Virus record (IMG/VR): IMGVR_UViG_3300046820_000088
Span: 1 to 64,000 of that record
Strand: one strand, 5' to 3'
Origin: a virus
Length of the DNA stretch: 64,000 nt
In this document: piece after piece, positions 54,979 to 63,045 of the stretch
Layout: each line of letters begins with the position of its first letter
How positions within the stretch are numbered: the first letter of the stretch is position 1
The notes under the pieces: generated by a model
What the model was told of the DNA's origin: nothing
The model's input: the letters and a program-made list of their open reading frames with translations, nothing else
Database searches by the model: none
Position numbers and translations under genes: made by a program

Positions 54979-55445
54979 GTTGCCTTTGATTTGTTGTATC
55001 TTTCTTGTAGATACTGTTCGTGTTGAACCCATTTATTATTAACTAAAAATCCCCATTCTCTTTTCTTGGGGCCTGGCATGAACAGAGTCCATGCTGTCAC
55101 GTTAGGATCAAGCTCAATACGATGATAGCTGTTAGCCCCACATACACGAAAATGGCCGGGTCCTCGCCATACACATATTTCAGCAATCTTGTCGCCTTTG
55201 TTGTTAAACTGAGGAAGCCATTCATAATATCCGCCCTTTAGAATAAGTGTTGCATACGGCCACGGATGGTCATGCACATCATCCGGGTCACCTTTTAAAA
55301 ACTTATGTAGGAATACATTGAACGGAAAGTTCTCTCGATCTTTTAAGAACAGATAATAACGTTCTAAGTACGGCTCGTCACTTTGACGGTCCATGACAAT
55401 ACGCTTACGACCCATGCGTTCTAAAAGATTGAGAAACCATTTCAT
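54975..55445 (-). CDS. Cupin-fold protein
   Basis: 156 residues. The cupin-1 motif is visible as DVHDHPWPYATLILKGGYYE (about residues 56-75), with His residues and a later Glu that could bind metal, followed by WRGPGHFRVCGANSYHRIEL as the second motif with another His. Similar cupins are frequent in T4-like marine phages, but their substrate is unknown; sugar isomerase and dioxygenase roles occur in the fold. ATGA overlaps on both sides place it in the co-translated cluster between FolE and MazG. Confidence 0.75.
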   Translation of the reverse strand: MKWFLNLLERMGRKRIVMDRQSDEPYLERYYLFLKDRENFPFNVFLHKFLKGDPDDVHDHPWPYATLILKGGYYEWLPQFNNKGDKIAEICVWRGPGHFRVCGANSYHRIELDPNVTAWTLFMPGPKKREWGFLVNNKWVQHEQYLQERYNKSKAT

Positions 55446-55657
55446 TTACATGTCTCCAGGTATTCATTAAGTCTGTGTGCAGCTTCGTCGAAATCAACAG
55501 CCCAAACTTTAGCTGCAATTTCTTCACCGTTGATCTGCATATCAAAAGGAACAACACCGTTGAATCTAAATCCCTCGGGTACCGTTGTAGTAACTACAAA
55601 CTCGTTTAGATTCTTAGCTCTAAAGATAAGATTATTAGCCATGTCTACTGAGTTCAT
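55442..55657 (-). CDS. Conserved small phage protein
   Basis: 71 residues: MNSVDMANNLIFRAKNLNEF, a beta-rich middle (VVTTTVPEGFRFNGVVPFDM) and an acidic helical C-terminus. GGGAG lies 5 nt before the ATG at 55657. It overlaps the cupin gene by ATGA (55442-55445). I know no function for it. Confidence 0.7.
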   Translation of the reverse strand: MNSVDMANNLIFRAKNLNEFVVTTTVPEGFRFNGVVPFDMQINGEEIAAKVWAVDFDEAAHRLNEYLETCK

Positions 55658-55659
55658 AC

Positions 55660-55863
55660 TTACTCCCTAAAGTACTTTTCCATCATTTCTAGTTTGTCAT
55701 GATATTCAGCAATCAGATCAACTTCTTTCTCGATAGCATCCATTAGATCTGAATGATCGTGAATAGCTGTAGGATTGTTTAACATAATGTCAACATTCAT
55801 TTTATGTTTACGAATGTGTGCTTCGAAGTGCTGTTTAAGAACACTGATCATTTCATTTCTCAT
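55660..55863 (-). CDS. Conserved small helical phage protein
   Basis: 67 residues, helical throughout: MRNEMISVLKQHFEAHIRKH, then MNVDIMLNNPTAIHDHSDLM and an acidic helix. The block around LNNPTAIHDHSD looks like a marine-phage family without function. AAGGA lies upstream of the ATG; it starts 9 bp after the FolE stop. Confidence 0.7.
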   Translation of the reverse strand: MRNEMISVLKQHFEAHIRKHKMNVDIMLNNPTAIHDHSDLMDAIEKEVDLIAEYHDKLEMMEKYFRE

Positions 55864-55872
55864 AATATCCTT

Positions 55873-56697
55873 TTATCGTGGTGCAAACTCTTGTTGCAGT
55901 TTAATGTTATCAAAGAACTCTTTCTTAGTGTTACCGTCGTCTTTAAACGCACCTTTAAGCACAGTAGTCTGTGTAAGACTGGAGTGTGCCATAATGCCGC
56001 GATTCTCACAGCAACCATGCACTGCTTGAATGTAAACGCCTAAATCTTCTGCTCCAGTAGCCTTAGCAATTTCTCGAGCGATATCATTAGCCAGTTCTTC
56101 TTGAAGTGTACCACGGCGAGCGCACCACTGAGCAATACGAGTGTACTTGCTAAGACCAATGAGCTTTTGAGCGGCAATAATCCCAATATAAGCAACGCCA
56201 CTAACAGGCTGGTGGTGATGTGAACACATACTACGAAGCTCACTACGTACCACCAGCATACCTTCGTATCGATCTTCGCTATCATTTGGAAAAGCCGTTG
56301 CATCCGGGGGTGCTTCATATCTACCTGCCATTATTTCGTTGAAGTACATTTTCGCAAGACGTCTTGCAGTACCTTTAGAGTTGGGATCGTTGTCGCGATC
56401 AATCAGCAGACGATCAAGCACTAGTTCAAATGCTTCTGTTGCTTCGTCGATTAGTTTTTCTTTATCGCCTTCGCTTAGGTATTCACTAATGTTATCGCCC
56501 GCCCAGAAACGTTTATTATCACGTTTCATTTTAAAACGAAGTGTGTCTCCGAGATATGCTTCTTCGTAGCCTTTATCAGACATTGCATCTGAAGCCTTAA
56601 CATATACTTCTTTCTTTAAGGGAACGTATGTATCTTCTTTAAAATCTGGTTTAAGATTGGATTCTATTACTGGGTCTAGTTTAAATGTATTTGTCAA
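55873..56697 (-). CDS. folE: GTP cyclohydrolase I (FolE)
   Basis: 274 residues. The GTP cyclohydrolase I core occupies the C-terminal two thirds: GTARRLAKMYFNEIMAGRYE, the zinc-binding CSHHHQPVSGVAYIG (about residue 157), GLSKYTRIAQWCARRGTLQE and HGCCENRG (about 226). The enzyme makes dihydroneopterin triphosphate from GTP, the precursor for QueD and the deazaguanine pathway. The N-terminal about 70 residues precede the core. The start is a TTG (56697) with GGAG 8 nt upstream; the next in-frame ATG would remove the first 38 residues. Located in the same strand series as queE- and queD-like genes. Confidence 0.92.
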   Translation of the reverse strand: MTNTFKLDPVIESNLKPDFKEDTYVPLKKEVYVKASDAMSDKGYEEAYLGDTLRFKMKRDNKRFWAGDNISEYLSEGDKEKLIDEATEAFELVLDRLLIDRDNDPNSKGTARRLAKMYFNEIMAGRYEAPPDATAFPNDSEDRYEGMLVVRSELRSMCSHHHQPVSGVAYIGIIAAQKLIGLSKYTRIAQWCARRGTLQEELANDIAREIAKATGAEDLGVYIQAVHGCCENRGIMAHSSLTQTTVLKGAFKDDGNTKKEFFDNIKLQQEFAPR

Positions 56698-56738
56698 TTA
56701 TTATTCTCCGAGTTAGTGTCGTGGATGACATCATATAG

Positions 56739-57839
56739 TTATTTTAACAGTTCTAAGAGTTTATTACAACTGAAGAACTGTTCAGTTAGATCACTTACCT
56801 GTTTATTTAGGCTTGGTAAAAACTTTTCGTAACTATTCATGTATTGAATGATTTTATTGCAGACATCTGGTCTATGCACAGTATATGCTTCATAACTTTC
56901 AGTCCACTCACTAGGATACTTAAAAGTATCAAATGCCATTTCACTGTAGCTTAGTCGATCCGGAACCATAGGAATAGCATCAACTACTGAGCCTTCATAC
57001 CAACTGATGCCCAGTGTTTCTTGCAAGTTTGCACTAAAGACTAGTTTTGCTTCGCCTAATAAGTTATGGTATTCATTCTTTGTTAGTTGTTGATCTTGGC
57101 ACACAACAAATTCATATTGTGGCAAGTGTTCTTTTAAATCTCTAAAGATTTCAACTTGCTTCTCTGGAGCGATGCGATGTGGGAATAATATAAGGTCACG
57201 CTTAGGCATATTCTTATACATCATTAATGTATCGGACATGTACTCCATCGGCCAACCTGTACGTACAATTTTACTAGCTGATACCCACTCCTTAACGTCA
57301 GCCCTTTCTAGTACAGGTGTACTAGATTGGATACCATTGTTAAGCAGATTAATGAAAAACATTTCGATGTGAAAGTTTGTAGCAAAGTGGTTGTGATCAA
57401 ATGCATGGAAGAAACTCTTCTCAGCGTGTCTAACCCAAGGCTTATTTCCAACAAGACGCCCTAAAAAGTCCTGAGGATCATAACTGCCAGCATGCCATAA
57501 GCCGTGTGTAACTACTGGAATATTCAGTAGTTCACTCATATACTTTAGATTAATGATACCTGGGTGCCAAGCATCAGTAAAGATAAAATGATCGCCAGTC
57601 TTGACGGATCCTGAACAAAAAAGTCTTCCAAGCTGCTCAACTTGGTTTGCCTTATAGATATTAGTGCCCCCAAAATTGAGAAATGCACCAGGAGTAGTGG
57701 CGCTAGGGATGTCGCTAGGGCCCGATATAACATGAACTTCATGTCCTGCCTTTTGTAAGAGATTAGGTACATGGGACTTCCATTGTCCCGTGTACCTTGT
57801 TTCTACGCTTTCTAGATCAACGAGAAAAATTTTGCTCAT
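56739..57839 (-). CDS. GT-B-type glycosyltransferase
   Basis: 366 residues. The layout fits a GT-B fold: an N-terminal half with IFLVDLESVETRYTGQWKSH and AGHEVHVISGP, a central linker, and a C-terminal half with DLILFPHRIAPEKQVEIFRD, FVVCQDQQLT, and a terminal LGISWYEGSVVDAIPMVPDR, comparable to the E-x7-E nucleotide-sugar binding region of GT4-like enzymes. In T4, glucosyltransferases modify DNA bases; here the position among deazaguanine genes makes a DNA-base target conceivable, but lipid or protein targets are equally possible. It overlaps the upstream small gene by 23 bp. Confidence 0.8.
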   Translation of the reverse strand: MSKIFLVDLESVETRYTGQWKSHVPNLLQKAGHEVHVISGPSDIPSATTPGAFLNFGGTNIYKANQVEQLGRLFCSGSVKTGDHFIFTDAWHPGIINLKYMSELLNIPVVTHGLWHAGSYDPQDFLGRLVGNKPWVRHAEKSFFHAFDHNHFATNFHIEMFFINLLNNGIQSSTPVLERADVKEWVSASKIVRTGWPMEYMSDTLMMYKNMPKRDLILFPHRIAPEKQVEIFRDLKEHLPQYEFVVCQDQQLTKNEYHNLLGEAKLVFSANLQETLGISWYEGSVVDAIPMVPDRLSYSEMAFDTFKYPSEWTESYEAYTVHRPDVCNKIIQYMNSYEKFLPSLNKQVSDLTEQFFSCNKLLELLK

Positions 57840-58053
57840 TGTAGCGTGGCTTGAAGTTTCTGTGGCCGTTATTATTAAATCTACGACCGCCTCTCTTGTT
57901 GGCTAGATAGGCTTGATAGTTTGCAGAATCCTTACGATAAAGATCTGCGGGATTAAACTCGCACAATTCAAAACGACAGTAGTCGTGATATGCATCTAGG
58001 TCGTCAAAGACCTTAGTAGCTTCGGAACGGTGATCGTTGTAATGTTTAGCCAT
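57817..58053 (-). CDS. Small basic phage protein
   Basis: 78 residues: MAKHYNDHRSEATKVFDDLD, a helical middle, then an Arg/Asn/Gly-rich tail (GGRRFNNNGHRNFKPRYNE) that resembles RNA-binding RGG-type tails. AAGGAAAG lies upstream of the ATG. Overlaps the glycosyltransferase by 23 bp. Function unknown; nucleic-acid binding is inference from the tail. Confidence 0.65.
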   Translation of the reverse strand: MAKHYNDHRSEATKVFDDLDAYHDYCRFELCEFNPADLYRKDSANYQAYLANKRGGRRFNNNGHRNFKPRYNEQNFSR

Positions 58054-58068
58054 TATAGCTTTCCTTAA

Positions 58069-58458
58069 TTAATATTTGATGAAAGAACCATTTTCTCCGT
58101 CTTCGGAGACCTCAATCCAAACCTCACGGCCTGGATACTTGCTGGAAATGCTGTCATATAAATCTTGTGACATCATCTCGCAACTCTTGTAGTCTAGTTG
58201 TAGTGTGCCTTCTTTATAAAGGTTTTCCAACCAGCGCTTAAACTGAATAAACTCAATATCACGATCGTCATGTGTAACACCAATCCACACAGTAAAGTGG
58301 AAGATATGACGATGCGGATGACCTAAAAAACTTACATCATATTCATCACCTGTAGCAAGTGCCGGGTCTGTCAATGCCGCTGGGTATTTGTGCATACCCT
58401 CTTTGCGAAATGTAACCCAGATCATTTTGTTAGGGCGAACGTCTTGTTTAATATTCAT
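58069..58458 (-). CDS. queD: QueD-like (6-carboxytetrahydropterin synthase family) protein
   Basis: 129 residues from the ATG at 58458 (ATGA overlap with the upstream gene); a longer GTG start is rejected. Family form: MIWVTFRKEGMHKYPAA with H23, then GHPHRHIFHF with H49 and H51, matching the three zinc histidines of QueD, and VWIEVSEDGENG near the end with a conserved-position Glu (E119). QueD makes 6-carboxytetrahydropterin from the FolE product. By my alignment the catalytic Cys is replaced by L45 and the His of the LDH motif by Y90 (LDYKSCE), so activity may differ from the bacterial enzyme. Confidence 0.75.
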   Translation of the reverse strand: MNIKQDVRPNKMIWVTFRKEGMHKYPAALTDPALATGDEYDVSFLGHPHRHIFHFTVWIGVTHDDRDIEFIQFKRWLENLYKEGTLQLDYKSCEMMSQDLYDSISSKYPGREVWIEVSEDGENGSFIKY

Positions 58459-58682
58459 ACTGATAGTAATCCTTTGCACAGTTCTCCAATCTCTTCTTTG
58501 GTAAGATGAAAGTTGTATGTGCTAGTGAAGTCTACTTCACCGTCTTTATTTAGGCATTCCTGAACAAAGTCTACATTATGAAGACCCTCGGGACTAGTTA
58601 CTTCCCAAGAACGTACTTTCATTCTAAATGCTTTATCTTCTTTAACGACAAACTCGTTAACGGTTAAACTTTCGTGAATCAT
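58455..58682 (-). CDS. Conserved small phage protein
   Basis: 75 residues: MIHESLTVNEFVVKEDKAFR, a beta-rich middle (WEVTSPEGLHNVDFVQECL) and helical C-terminus EEIGELCKGLLSV. No motif recognised. ATGA overlaps on both sides (58455-58458 and 58679-58682) place it within a fully coupled series. Confidence 0.7.
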   Translation of the reverse strand: MIHESLTVNEFVVKEDKAFRMKVRSWEVTSPEGLHNVDFVQECLNKDGEVDFTSTYNFHLTKEEIGELCKGLLSV

Positions 58683-59044
58683 CTTAGACTCTCCATTGTA
58701 ATAATTTTACCAAGCTCTTCTCCAAGATCTTGATTCTCGGTAACAATATGCAGTTTGTTAATGTTACGATCATTGCGTTCATCATACAACCGAGTTTCAA
58801 CGACAAAACCACCATTTGCTTTGTATAGATTAAATCTCATACCATTGCTGTTGATAGTCTCAGTCTCCTGAGCAACTGGATTGAGATATTGATCGTCGTT
58901 ACTAGAACTAGTGAGCCAGTTAGCTAGTCGCTGTTTCCATGTTAGTTTCATTTCTTTTTTTAATCCTATTCGTCGTACGGGGGTAACTCGTCCTCTGCTA
59001 AGAGTTGAAGCAGACTTTGCTTGTGCGTAACCAGTTGAACTCAT
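58679..59044 (-). CDS. Conserved phage protein, 121 aa
   Basis: 121 residues. The N-terminal 30 are basic and Ser-rich; MKLTWKQRLANWL follows, then a conserved-looking block MRFNLYKANGGFVVETRLYD and LHIVTENQDLGEELGKIITM. The second half resembles a family of T4-like marine phages without function. The start at 59044 is supported by an ATGA overlap with the upstream gene. The region before the internal MKLTWK could be a lineage-specific extension. Confidence 0.7.
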   Translation of the reverse strand: MSSTGYAQAKSASTLSRGRVTPVRRIGLKKEMKLTWKQRLANWLTSSSNDDQYLNPVAQETETINSNGMRFNLYKANGGFVVETRLYDERNDRNINKLHIVTENQDLGEELGKIITMESLR

Positions 59045-59553
59045 TTTATAATCTCATCATTTTTGTAAGCGTCCCAAGAAGTAAACTTTGAACGATTAGT
59101 TAGGTCATGAAGACTATGTGACCATACACCTGGATTTGTTGCTTTAAAATCTTTATCGTCAATCTTAACCATAGTGTTATAGTTCCATAGTTTGACGTAT
59201 GGAATAGGAACTCTAATCTGCGGAATAAAGTTGTCGTAGGAGTTTAAACTACCGTCATTAAATTGTTCAACAGCACTTAGCGGAATATCTAGACTGCAAA
59301 GATAATCTTTTTGTAGAAAGAACTCGATCATTTCTTCCCAGTCATGCCACTCTTGCCATGTAGTAGGGTTAAAGCTGTGATTGGCACCAAAAAAGATGTG
59401 CTCACAACCATTTAGTTTTGAAGCAATATTATCGTATGTTTGTACCCCAGTTACAAACAGAGTCTTTTTTCCGTATGCAGGAGTATGCTCAACTTCGATA
59501 CCTGTAAAGAACGTAACATTGCCGTGCTCGCCTGTATTATAATCACGAATCAT
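59041..59553 (-). CDS. Conserved phage protein, 170 aa
   Basis: 170 residues: GNVTFFTGIEVEHTPAYGKK and TLFVTGVQTYDNIAS at the N-terminus, EHIFFGANHSFNPTTWQEWH in the middle, and IPYVKLWNYNTMVKIDDKDF with a C-terminal NPGVWSHSLHDL. These blocks look like those of a T4-like marine-phage family of unknown function found near queuosine-type genes. The even spread of hydrophobic strands indicates a soluble enzyme-like fold. Overlaps neighbours by 4 and 11 bp. Confidence 0.75.
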   Translation of the reverse strand: MIRDYNTGEHGNVTFFTGIEVEHTPAYGKKTLFVTGVQTYDNIASKLNGCEHIFFGANHSFNPTTWQEWHDWEEMIEFFLQKDYLCSLDIPLSAVEQFNDGSLNSYDNFIPQIRVPIPYVKLWNYNTMVKIDDKDFKATNPGVWSHSLHDLTNRSKFTSWDAYKNDEIIK

Positions 59554-59986
59554 GATTTTCCTTATTTGCTGACATAGCTTCTTTTTCTATAATGTGAAAG
59601 TCGCACAATGTTTGTACCCAACCCCCACTTGTGCGTTTTCCAACATTGCCACATTCTTCGCAACTGTGTGACGCCCATGCTTCGGCCATACGTACCATTC
59701 CGTAAATGGTATCATCGCCGCCTTCGTAGTAAAACCGCAAACCGCCAAACTTTTCTTTAATCTGATCTACAGTTACCTGTCGAATAGGTTTATGTTGATC
59801 GGGGTATTGACTTGCAAGTAAGTTTCGGTGTTTAAGATGAGCCTGTATATTATCGCACAGACTAGCAATAATCGGCCACCAGCCTGCACCAACAGCGACT
59901 CCGCCGTATTCTTTGGAAAACATTTCGGGATACTTACGATGCAATGTATCTACAAATACATCGTAGTTTTGTTCAACGGTTACCAT
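59543..59986 (-). CDS. Conserved phage protein with zinc-ribbon-like cysteines
   Basis: 147 residues. GAGWWPIIASLCDNIQAH lies at the N-terminus, QIKEKFGGLRFYYEGGDDTI in the middle, then SCEECGNVGKRTSGGWVQTL with CDFH, which together could bind zinc (C-x2-C and C-x2-H). The KFGGLRFY...G block is widespread in phage proteins that lack an assigned function. Overlaps neighbours by 7 and 11 bp. Confidence 0.75.
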   Translation of the reverse strand: MVTVEQNYDVFVDTLHRKYPEMFSKEYGGVAVGAGWWPIIASLCDNIQAHLKHRNLLASQYPDQHKPIRQVTVDQIKEKFGGLRFYYEGGDDTIYGMVRMAEAWASHSCEECGNVGKRTSGGWVQTLCDFHIIEKEAMSANKENHDS

Positions 59987-60168
59987 GAGCTTACGTCGGT
60001 GATATCAACAGTTACTTCGTTTCCAGACATTTGGAATGATACCGTTGTTGTTGGTCCAATACCGCTAGAATTGTTCAAAAGTATTTCAAACGATTCCACT
60101 TCTTTGAATCGAGTTGTTAGCTCGGCTAGTGTTTTGATCTGTGTAGGTGTAAGTGAAAATGACTTCAT
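59980..60168 (-). CDS. Small conserved phage protein
   Basis: 62 residues: MKSFSLTPTQIKTLAELTTR, then SFEILLNNSSGIGPTTTVSF and VTVDITDVSSW. Small alpha-beta form, no motif recognised. ATGA overlap with the upstream coiled-coil gene at 60165-60168; overlaps the next gene by 7 bp. Confidence 0.65.
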   Translation of the reverse strand: MKSFSLTPTQIKTLAELTTRFKEVESFEILLNNSSGIGPTTTVSFQMSGNEVTVDITDVSSW

Positions 60169-60350
60169 TTATTTTGCAATAGTTGTTGCTTATTCTTAAG
60201 TATAGAGATCTCATCTCGCAAATGCAACCTTTGCTTCTTCAAATCTGCAAGTTCGTTGTCGTTAAAATGTCCATTACTTTCTAACTCATCAACTTTTTTA
60301 TCTAGAACTCTGTGAGATTCTTCTAAATGCTTTATTCGATTTTCGTACAT
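60165..60350 (-). CDS. YdcH/DUF465-like small coiled-coil protein
   Basis: 61 residues forming two antiparallel helices: IKHLEESHRVLDKKVDELES, a short turn with DNELADLKKQRLHL and RDEISILKN. This matches the pattern of the YdcH (DUF465) family of small coiled-coil proteins. GGAGG lies 5 nt before the ATG. Function unknown. Confidence 0.7.
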   Translation of the reverse strand: MYENRIKHLEESHRVLDKKVDELESNGHFNDNELADLKKQRLHLRDEISILKNKQQLLQNK

Positions 60351-61892
60351 TTATTCCTCCACAATATTAGATTCGAGATTGCGAAGTTGATCATCGTCTG
60401 GATTACTGAAATCAATTTCTTTTTGTTTTTTGCCGTCTTCGAACTCGACCAAAGATTTATTTCCATAGGTAACAGGACCGCCTTGCAAACGAGTACCGTC
60501 TAAACTGGTTAAGAACTGAGATGCAGTGTCAATCATTGCAAACGCTTCTTCTTTATTTTTTGTGTTAAACAGTTCTTCAATAAAGTTTCTAAAGTACAAA
60601 ATCTTATTAGGCACCCAGTCGCTGTAATCTTTTTCTTTCTTTCCTTCAACACCCCAAGATCTCCAGTTTGGATTATATTTTGCACACTCAGTATCCATTA
60701 ACTGTTGAGCACGTTGTACAGCCTTGATATGACATTCTACATTATGACCCATCATTAAAGCATAGGCAAAACTATCCCAAGAAGTTTTACCTTCTTTACC
60801 GATCTTGTTTAACATGCCAGGAGCATAGTAACAGATATCGCCCATAGTTAATCTACTACCAAACTCACTTTCGAAAGGAAACGGAATATCTGATCCTGCA
60901 AGTGCTTTTGTATCCGGTGCCTTGTCCATGATAACTGACCAACGCTTGTTAGTGTGTTGTGCATTTGTATAAACAAGACCGTGTGCTGTTGCAATAAACG
61001 GACTTGCACAGTCAAAACTAATAGTAAGTTCGGGATTAATATGCTTCTTGATCTGTCTTTGTATTAAGGTTAAGAAACAACTCCAATCTAACTGAGCAGT
61101 ACCTAGAAAGTGAATCCAGTTCTTGCCAGTTAACATTCCTTCATCACGCATTACCATGAGACGCTTTAGTGTAATATTCATCTTACACATGTTTGCACCA
61201 CCAAAGGCCCAACCTTCAGCTTCACGCCCTGCGTATTTGCCCTTAGGATCGCTAAACTCTTTTACACCTTCGTACCACTTTTCAGCGGTATCCCAGTCAC
61301 TGCCCTGCAAGACGTTTAGCCACTTAGTTTGGCCTAATCGATTCATCAAAAAGTAGTCGTTGTTGTAACGAGTCTTCTCAAGACAGTCTTCAAATGTCTT
61401 TAACCCTGTCTTTGGACTATGAATATGATCACACGCCCATGTCGGAACGTCAAGCATCATAGACCAGTCAGCAGTTACTTCTAACCATTCGAGAATCTTT
61501 TGACGAGTCTTAGTTGCTTCGGGACCTTCAAAGTTTAACCAGTCAAACTTAAGAACACCCTTACCAATCTGGTATCCGCCTGAGTCGCCTAGAATCATTG
61601 TGTTTCCGCGATCTCTTTGTTGGATCATTGATTCTTGTGTTTGTGCTTTAACAACATCGAGTTGTGCATGACCTGCAGAGTATAGACCATACTTATAGGT
61701 AAAATATCCTTGTTCAGGATTTAAGAAGTTCATTCCCTCAATACCGCGATCAAAGCCTTTAGGAATACGCTCATCTGGGATAAACTTTTCTAATCTTTGT
61801 TTTGCTACATATGTGGAATAAAAAGAACTGATAGCAGGCAAATATACTGCATAGTCTTTTTGTAATGGTGTTAAGTTAACTTGTCGTGTCAT
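60351..61892 (-). CDS. dpdA: DpdA-like 7-deazaguanine DNA transglycosylase (TGT superfamily)
   Basis: 513 residues, related to tRNA-guanine transglycosylases. LGDSGGYQIGKG at about 102-113 carries the TGT-type DSGGxQ motif (D103), MLDVP at 146-150 supplies a second acidic residue, and EGWAFGGANMC and ISFDCASPFIATAHG follow in the expected order. I see no C-x-C-x2-C zinc motif of bacterial TGT. Phage DpdA enzymes exchange guanine in DNA for a 7-deazaguanine base, protecting the DNA from restriction. FolE, QueD-like and QueE-like genes nearby would supply the base. A tRNA substrate cannot be excluded. Overlaps the upstream gene by 17 bp. Confidence 0.75.
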   Translation of the reverse strand: MTRQVNLTPLQKDYAVYLPAISSFYSTYVAKQRLEKFIPDERIPKGFDRGIEGMNFLNPEQGYFTYKYGLYSAGHAQLDVVKAQTQESMIQQRDRGNTMILGDSGGYQIGKGVLKFDWLNFEGPEATKTRQKILEWLEVTADWSMMLDVPTWACDHIHSPKTGLKTFEDCLEKTRYNNDYFLMNRLGQTKWLNVLQGSDWDTAEKWYEGVKEFSDPKGKYAGREAEGWAFGGANMCKMNITLKRLMVMRDEGMLTGKNWIHFLGTAQLDWSCFLTLIQRQIKKHINPELTISFDCASPFIATAHGLVYTNAQHTNKRWSVIMDKAPDTKALAGSDIPFPFESEFGSRLTMGDICYYAPGMLNKIGKEGKTSWDSFAYALMMGHNVECHIKAVQRAQQLMDTECAKYNPNWRSWGVEGKKEKDYSDWVPNKILYFRNFIEELFNTKNKEEAFAMIDTASQFLTSLDGTRLQGGPVTYGNKSLVEFEDGKKQKEIDFSNPDDDQLRNLESNIVEE

Positions 61893-62247
61893 AGTTTCTC
61901 GCTAGTTTGGCTGTTATGTCCAGCTGACGTTTTGCATTTTCTAAATTTTCTAATGCTATTCTAACTGCTTCGTTTTCCAACGCTAAAGATTGCCAGACTA
62001 GTTCTTCGTCACGTCTTTGACGTGCCCAATCAAGAAGGCTTTCGGCTTCTCCTGTTAGTCCTACGGATGCAGACCCCATATTAAGTGTAATCCAACTACT
62101 TCCGTCGTAGACTTCTATATTTTGATTAGAAGTATTGTATCGCATATTACCGGTACCTATAGCACCTGAGTAGTTGTTTACATAGGTGCTGGCAGTACCG
62201 CCAGCTACCTGTGTGTATCTTCCACTGGGAAAAATAGTCTTAATCAT
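61876..62247 (-). CDS. Conserved phage protein, 123 aa
   Basis: 123 residues in two parts: a beta-rich N-terminus (SGRYTQVAGGTASTYVNNYS and MRYNTSNQNIEVYDGSSWIT, resembling fibre-associated modules) and a helical C-terminus (ESLLDWARQRRDEELVWQSL, then LENEAVRIALENLENAKRQL). It could be a small fibre or baseplate accessory, though it lies among replication genes. Starts 2 bp after the stop of the clamp gene. Confidence 0.65.
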   Translation of the reverse strand: MIKTIFPSGRYTQVAGGTASTYVNNYSGAIGTGNMRYNTSNQNIEVYDGSSWITLNMGSASVGLTGEAESLLDWARQRRDEELVWQSLALENEAVRIALENLENAKRQLDITAKLARNYDTTS

Positions 62248-62249
62248 AT

Positions 62250-62987
62250 TTAGGTTGTTACAGCAAGAATAATATATTTGTAAGTTGCCAAACCGCTATC
62301 AAGAGTAATCTGAATAGCACCTTCGTTACTTAGACTCATCTTAGCATTGTTTGCATCAGCAATATTTAGAATGCTCAAGATTGGCAGTACCGGCCAAGTC
62401 CAGCCTCGATCTAACTTTCCTGTAACACCGCTAGCAAATACAAACTCACCTGCATGTGAACCTGCATTACCGAAGATAAACTTTAGATTTCCACCATCTG
62501 TCTTAGCTAAGAAGGTTGGAGATTCGTTATTAGCACCAGCCTGGAACTTAAATCGTTGGATAGATTCAACAGTTGGCTCAATCTCAACATCCCACTTAAC
62601 TCCACGAAACTTTACAGTCTTCATTTTTTCAACAATGATTTCTTGACTCATGAAACCGTAATCGTTTTTAACATCGCCGTCTTTGTTCTCAAAGCGAATG
62701 CCTACTGGTACAGTTTTATCGTTTCGTGGTTCAAACTTAACTTCGATCTTTGCTCCTTCTTTGTAGACAGCACCGTCTAACAAATACTTGAGCTTGTTAA
62801 GTTGTGGCATACCAAAGATGCCGATCATGTCCGGATATGGATTTGCAGTTTCTGCCTCCATAATAACACTGCGATCGTCTGCAATGCTATTGATGATTGT
62901 TTTTTCTTCTGTGCCTGTTACTTTAACTGTAGTAATGAAGCCTAGATTCTGTGTATGACTTACAATGTCTTGTAAAATATCTTTCAT
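62250..62987 (-). CDS. 45: Sliding-clamp (gp45-like) candidate
   Basis: 245 residues from the ATG at 62987, chosen for AGGAGA 8 nt upstream; the 43 codons before it are ignored. Two similar-sized halves fit a PCNA/gp45 clamp: MKDILQDIVSHTQNLGFIT, FGMPQLNKLKYLLDGAVY, a middle KMKTVKFRGVKWDVEIEP, and the clamp-like end NAKMSLSNEGAIQITLDSGL then YKYIILA. T4 gp45 is 228 residues; the T4 clamp sequence itself is not clearly alignable. Position next to gp43 and its own sigma70-like promoter support a replication role. The clamp also activates late promoters through gp55 in T4. Confidence 0.6.
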   Translation of the reverse strand: MKDILQDIVSHTQNLGFITTVKVTGTEEKTIINSIADDRSVIMEAETANPYPDMIGIFGMPQLNKLKYLLDGAVYKEGAKIEVKFEPRNDKTVPVGIRFENKDGDVKNDYGFMSQEIIVEKMKTVKFRGVKWDVEIEPTVESIQRFKFQAGANNESPTFLAKTDGGNLKFIFGNAGSHAGEFVFASGVTGKLDRGWTWPVLPILSILNIADANNAKMSLSNEGAIQITLDSGLATYKYIILAVTT

Positions 62988-63009
62988 TAAAGATTCTCCT
63001 GTTATTAAG

Positions 63010-63038
63010 ATTATATTTAGATCGTTGGTAAAATGCAA
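63010..63038 (-). promoter_or_regulatory. Sigma70-like promoter for the clamp gene
   Basis: Minus-strand TTGCAT (63033-63038) and TATAAT (63010-63015) separated by exactly 17 bp, a close match to the host housekeeping consensus. It lies in the 58-bp gap between gp43 and the clamp candidate, so the start would be about 63003, giving a short leader that contains AGGAGA. Suggests early or middle expression by host polymerase. Confidence 0.6.
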
Positions 63039-63045
63039 CAGCAAT

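Noticed and set aside
54656-55042. 128-codon plus-strand frame over mazG and its neighbour
   Set aside because: Antisense to the MazG motifs and Cys/Phe-rich like other shadows.
56040-56318. 92-codon hydrophobic minus-strand frame inside folE
   Set aside because: Same-strand alternate frame of a confidently identified gene; the hydrophobicity is a by-product of the FolE codons.
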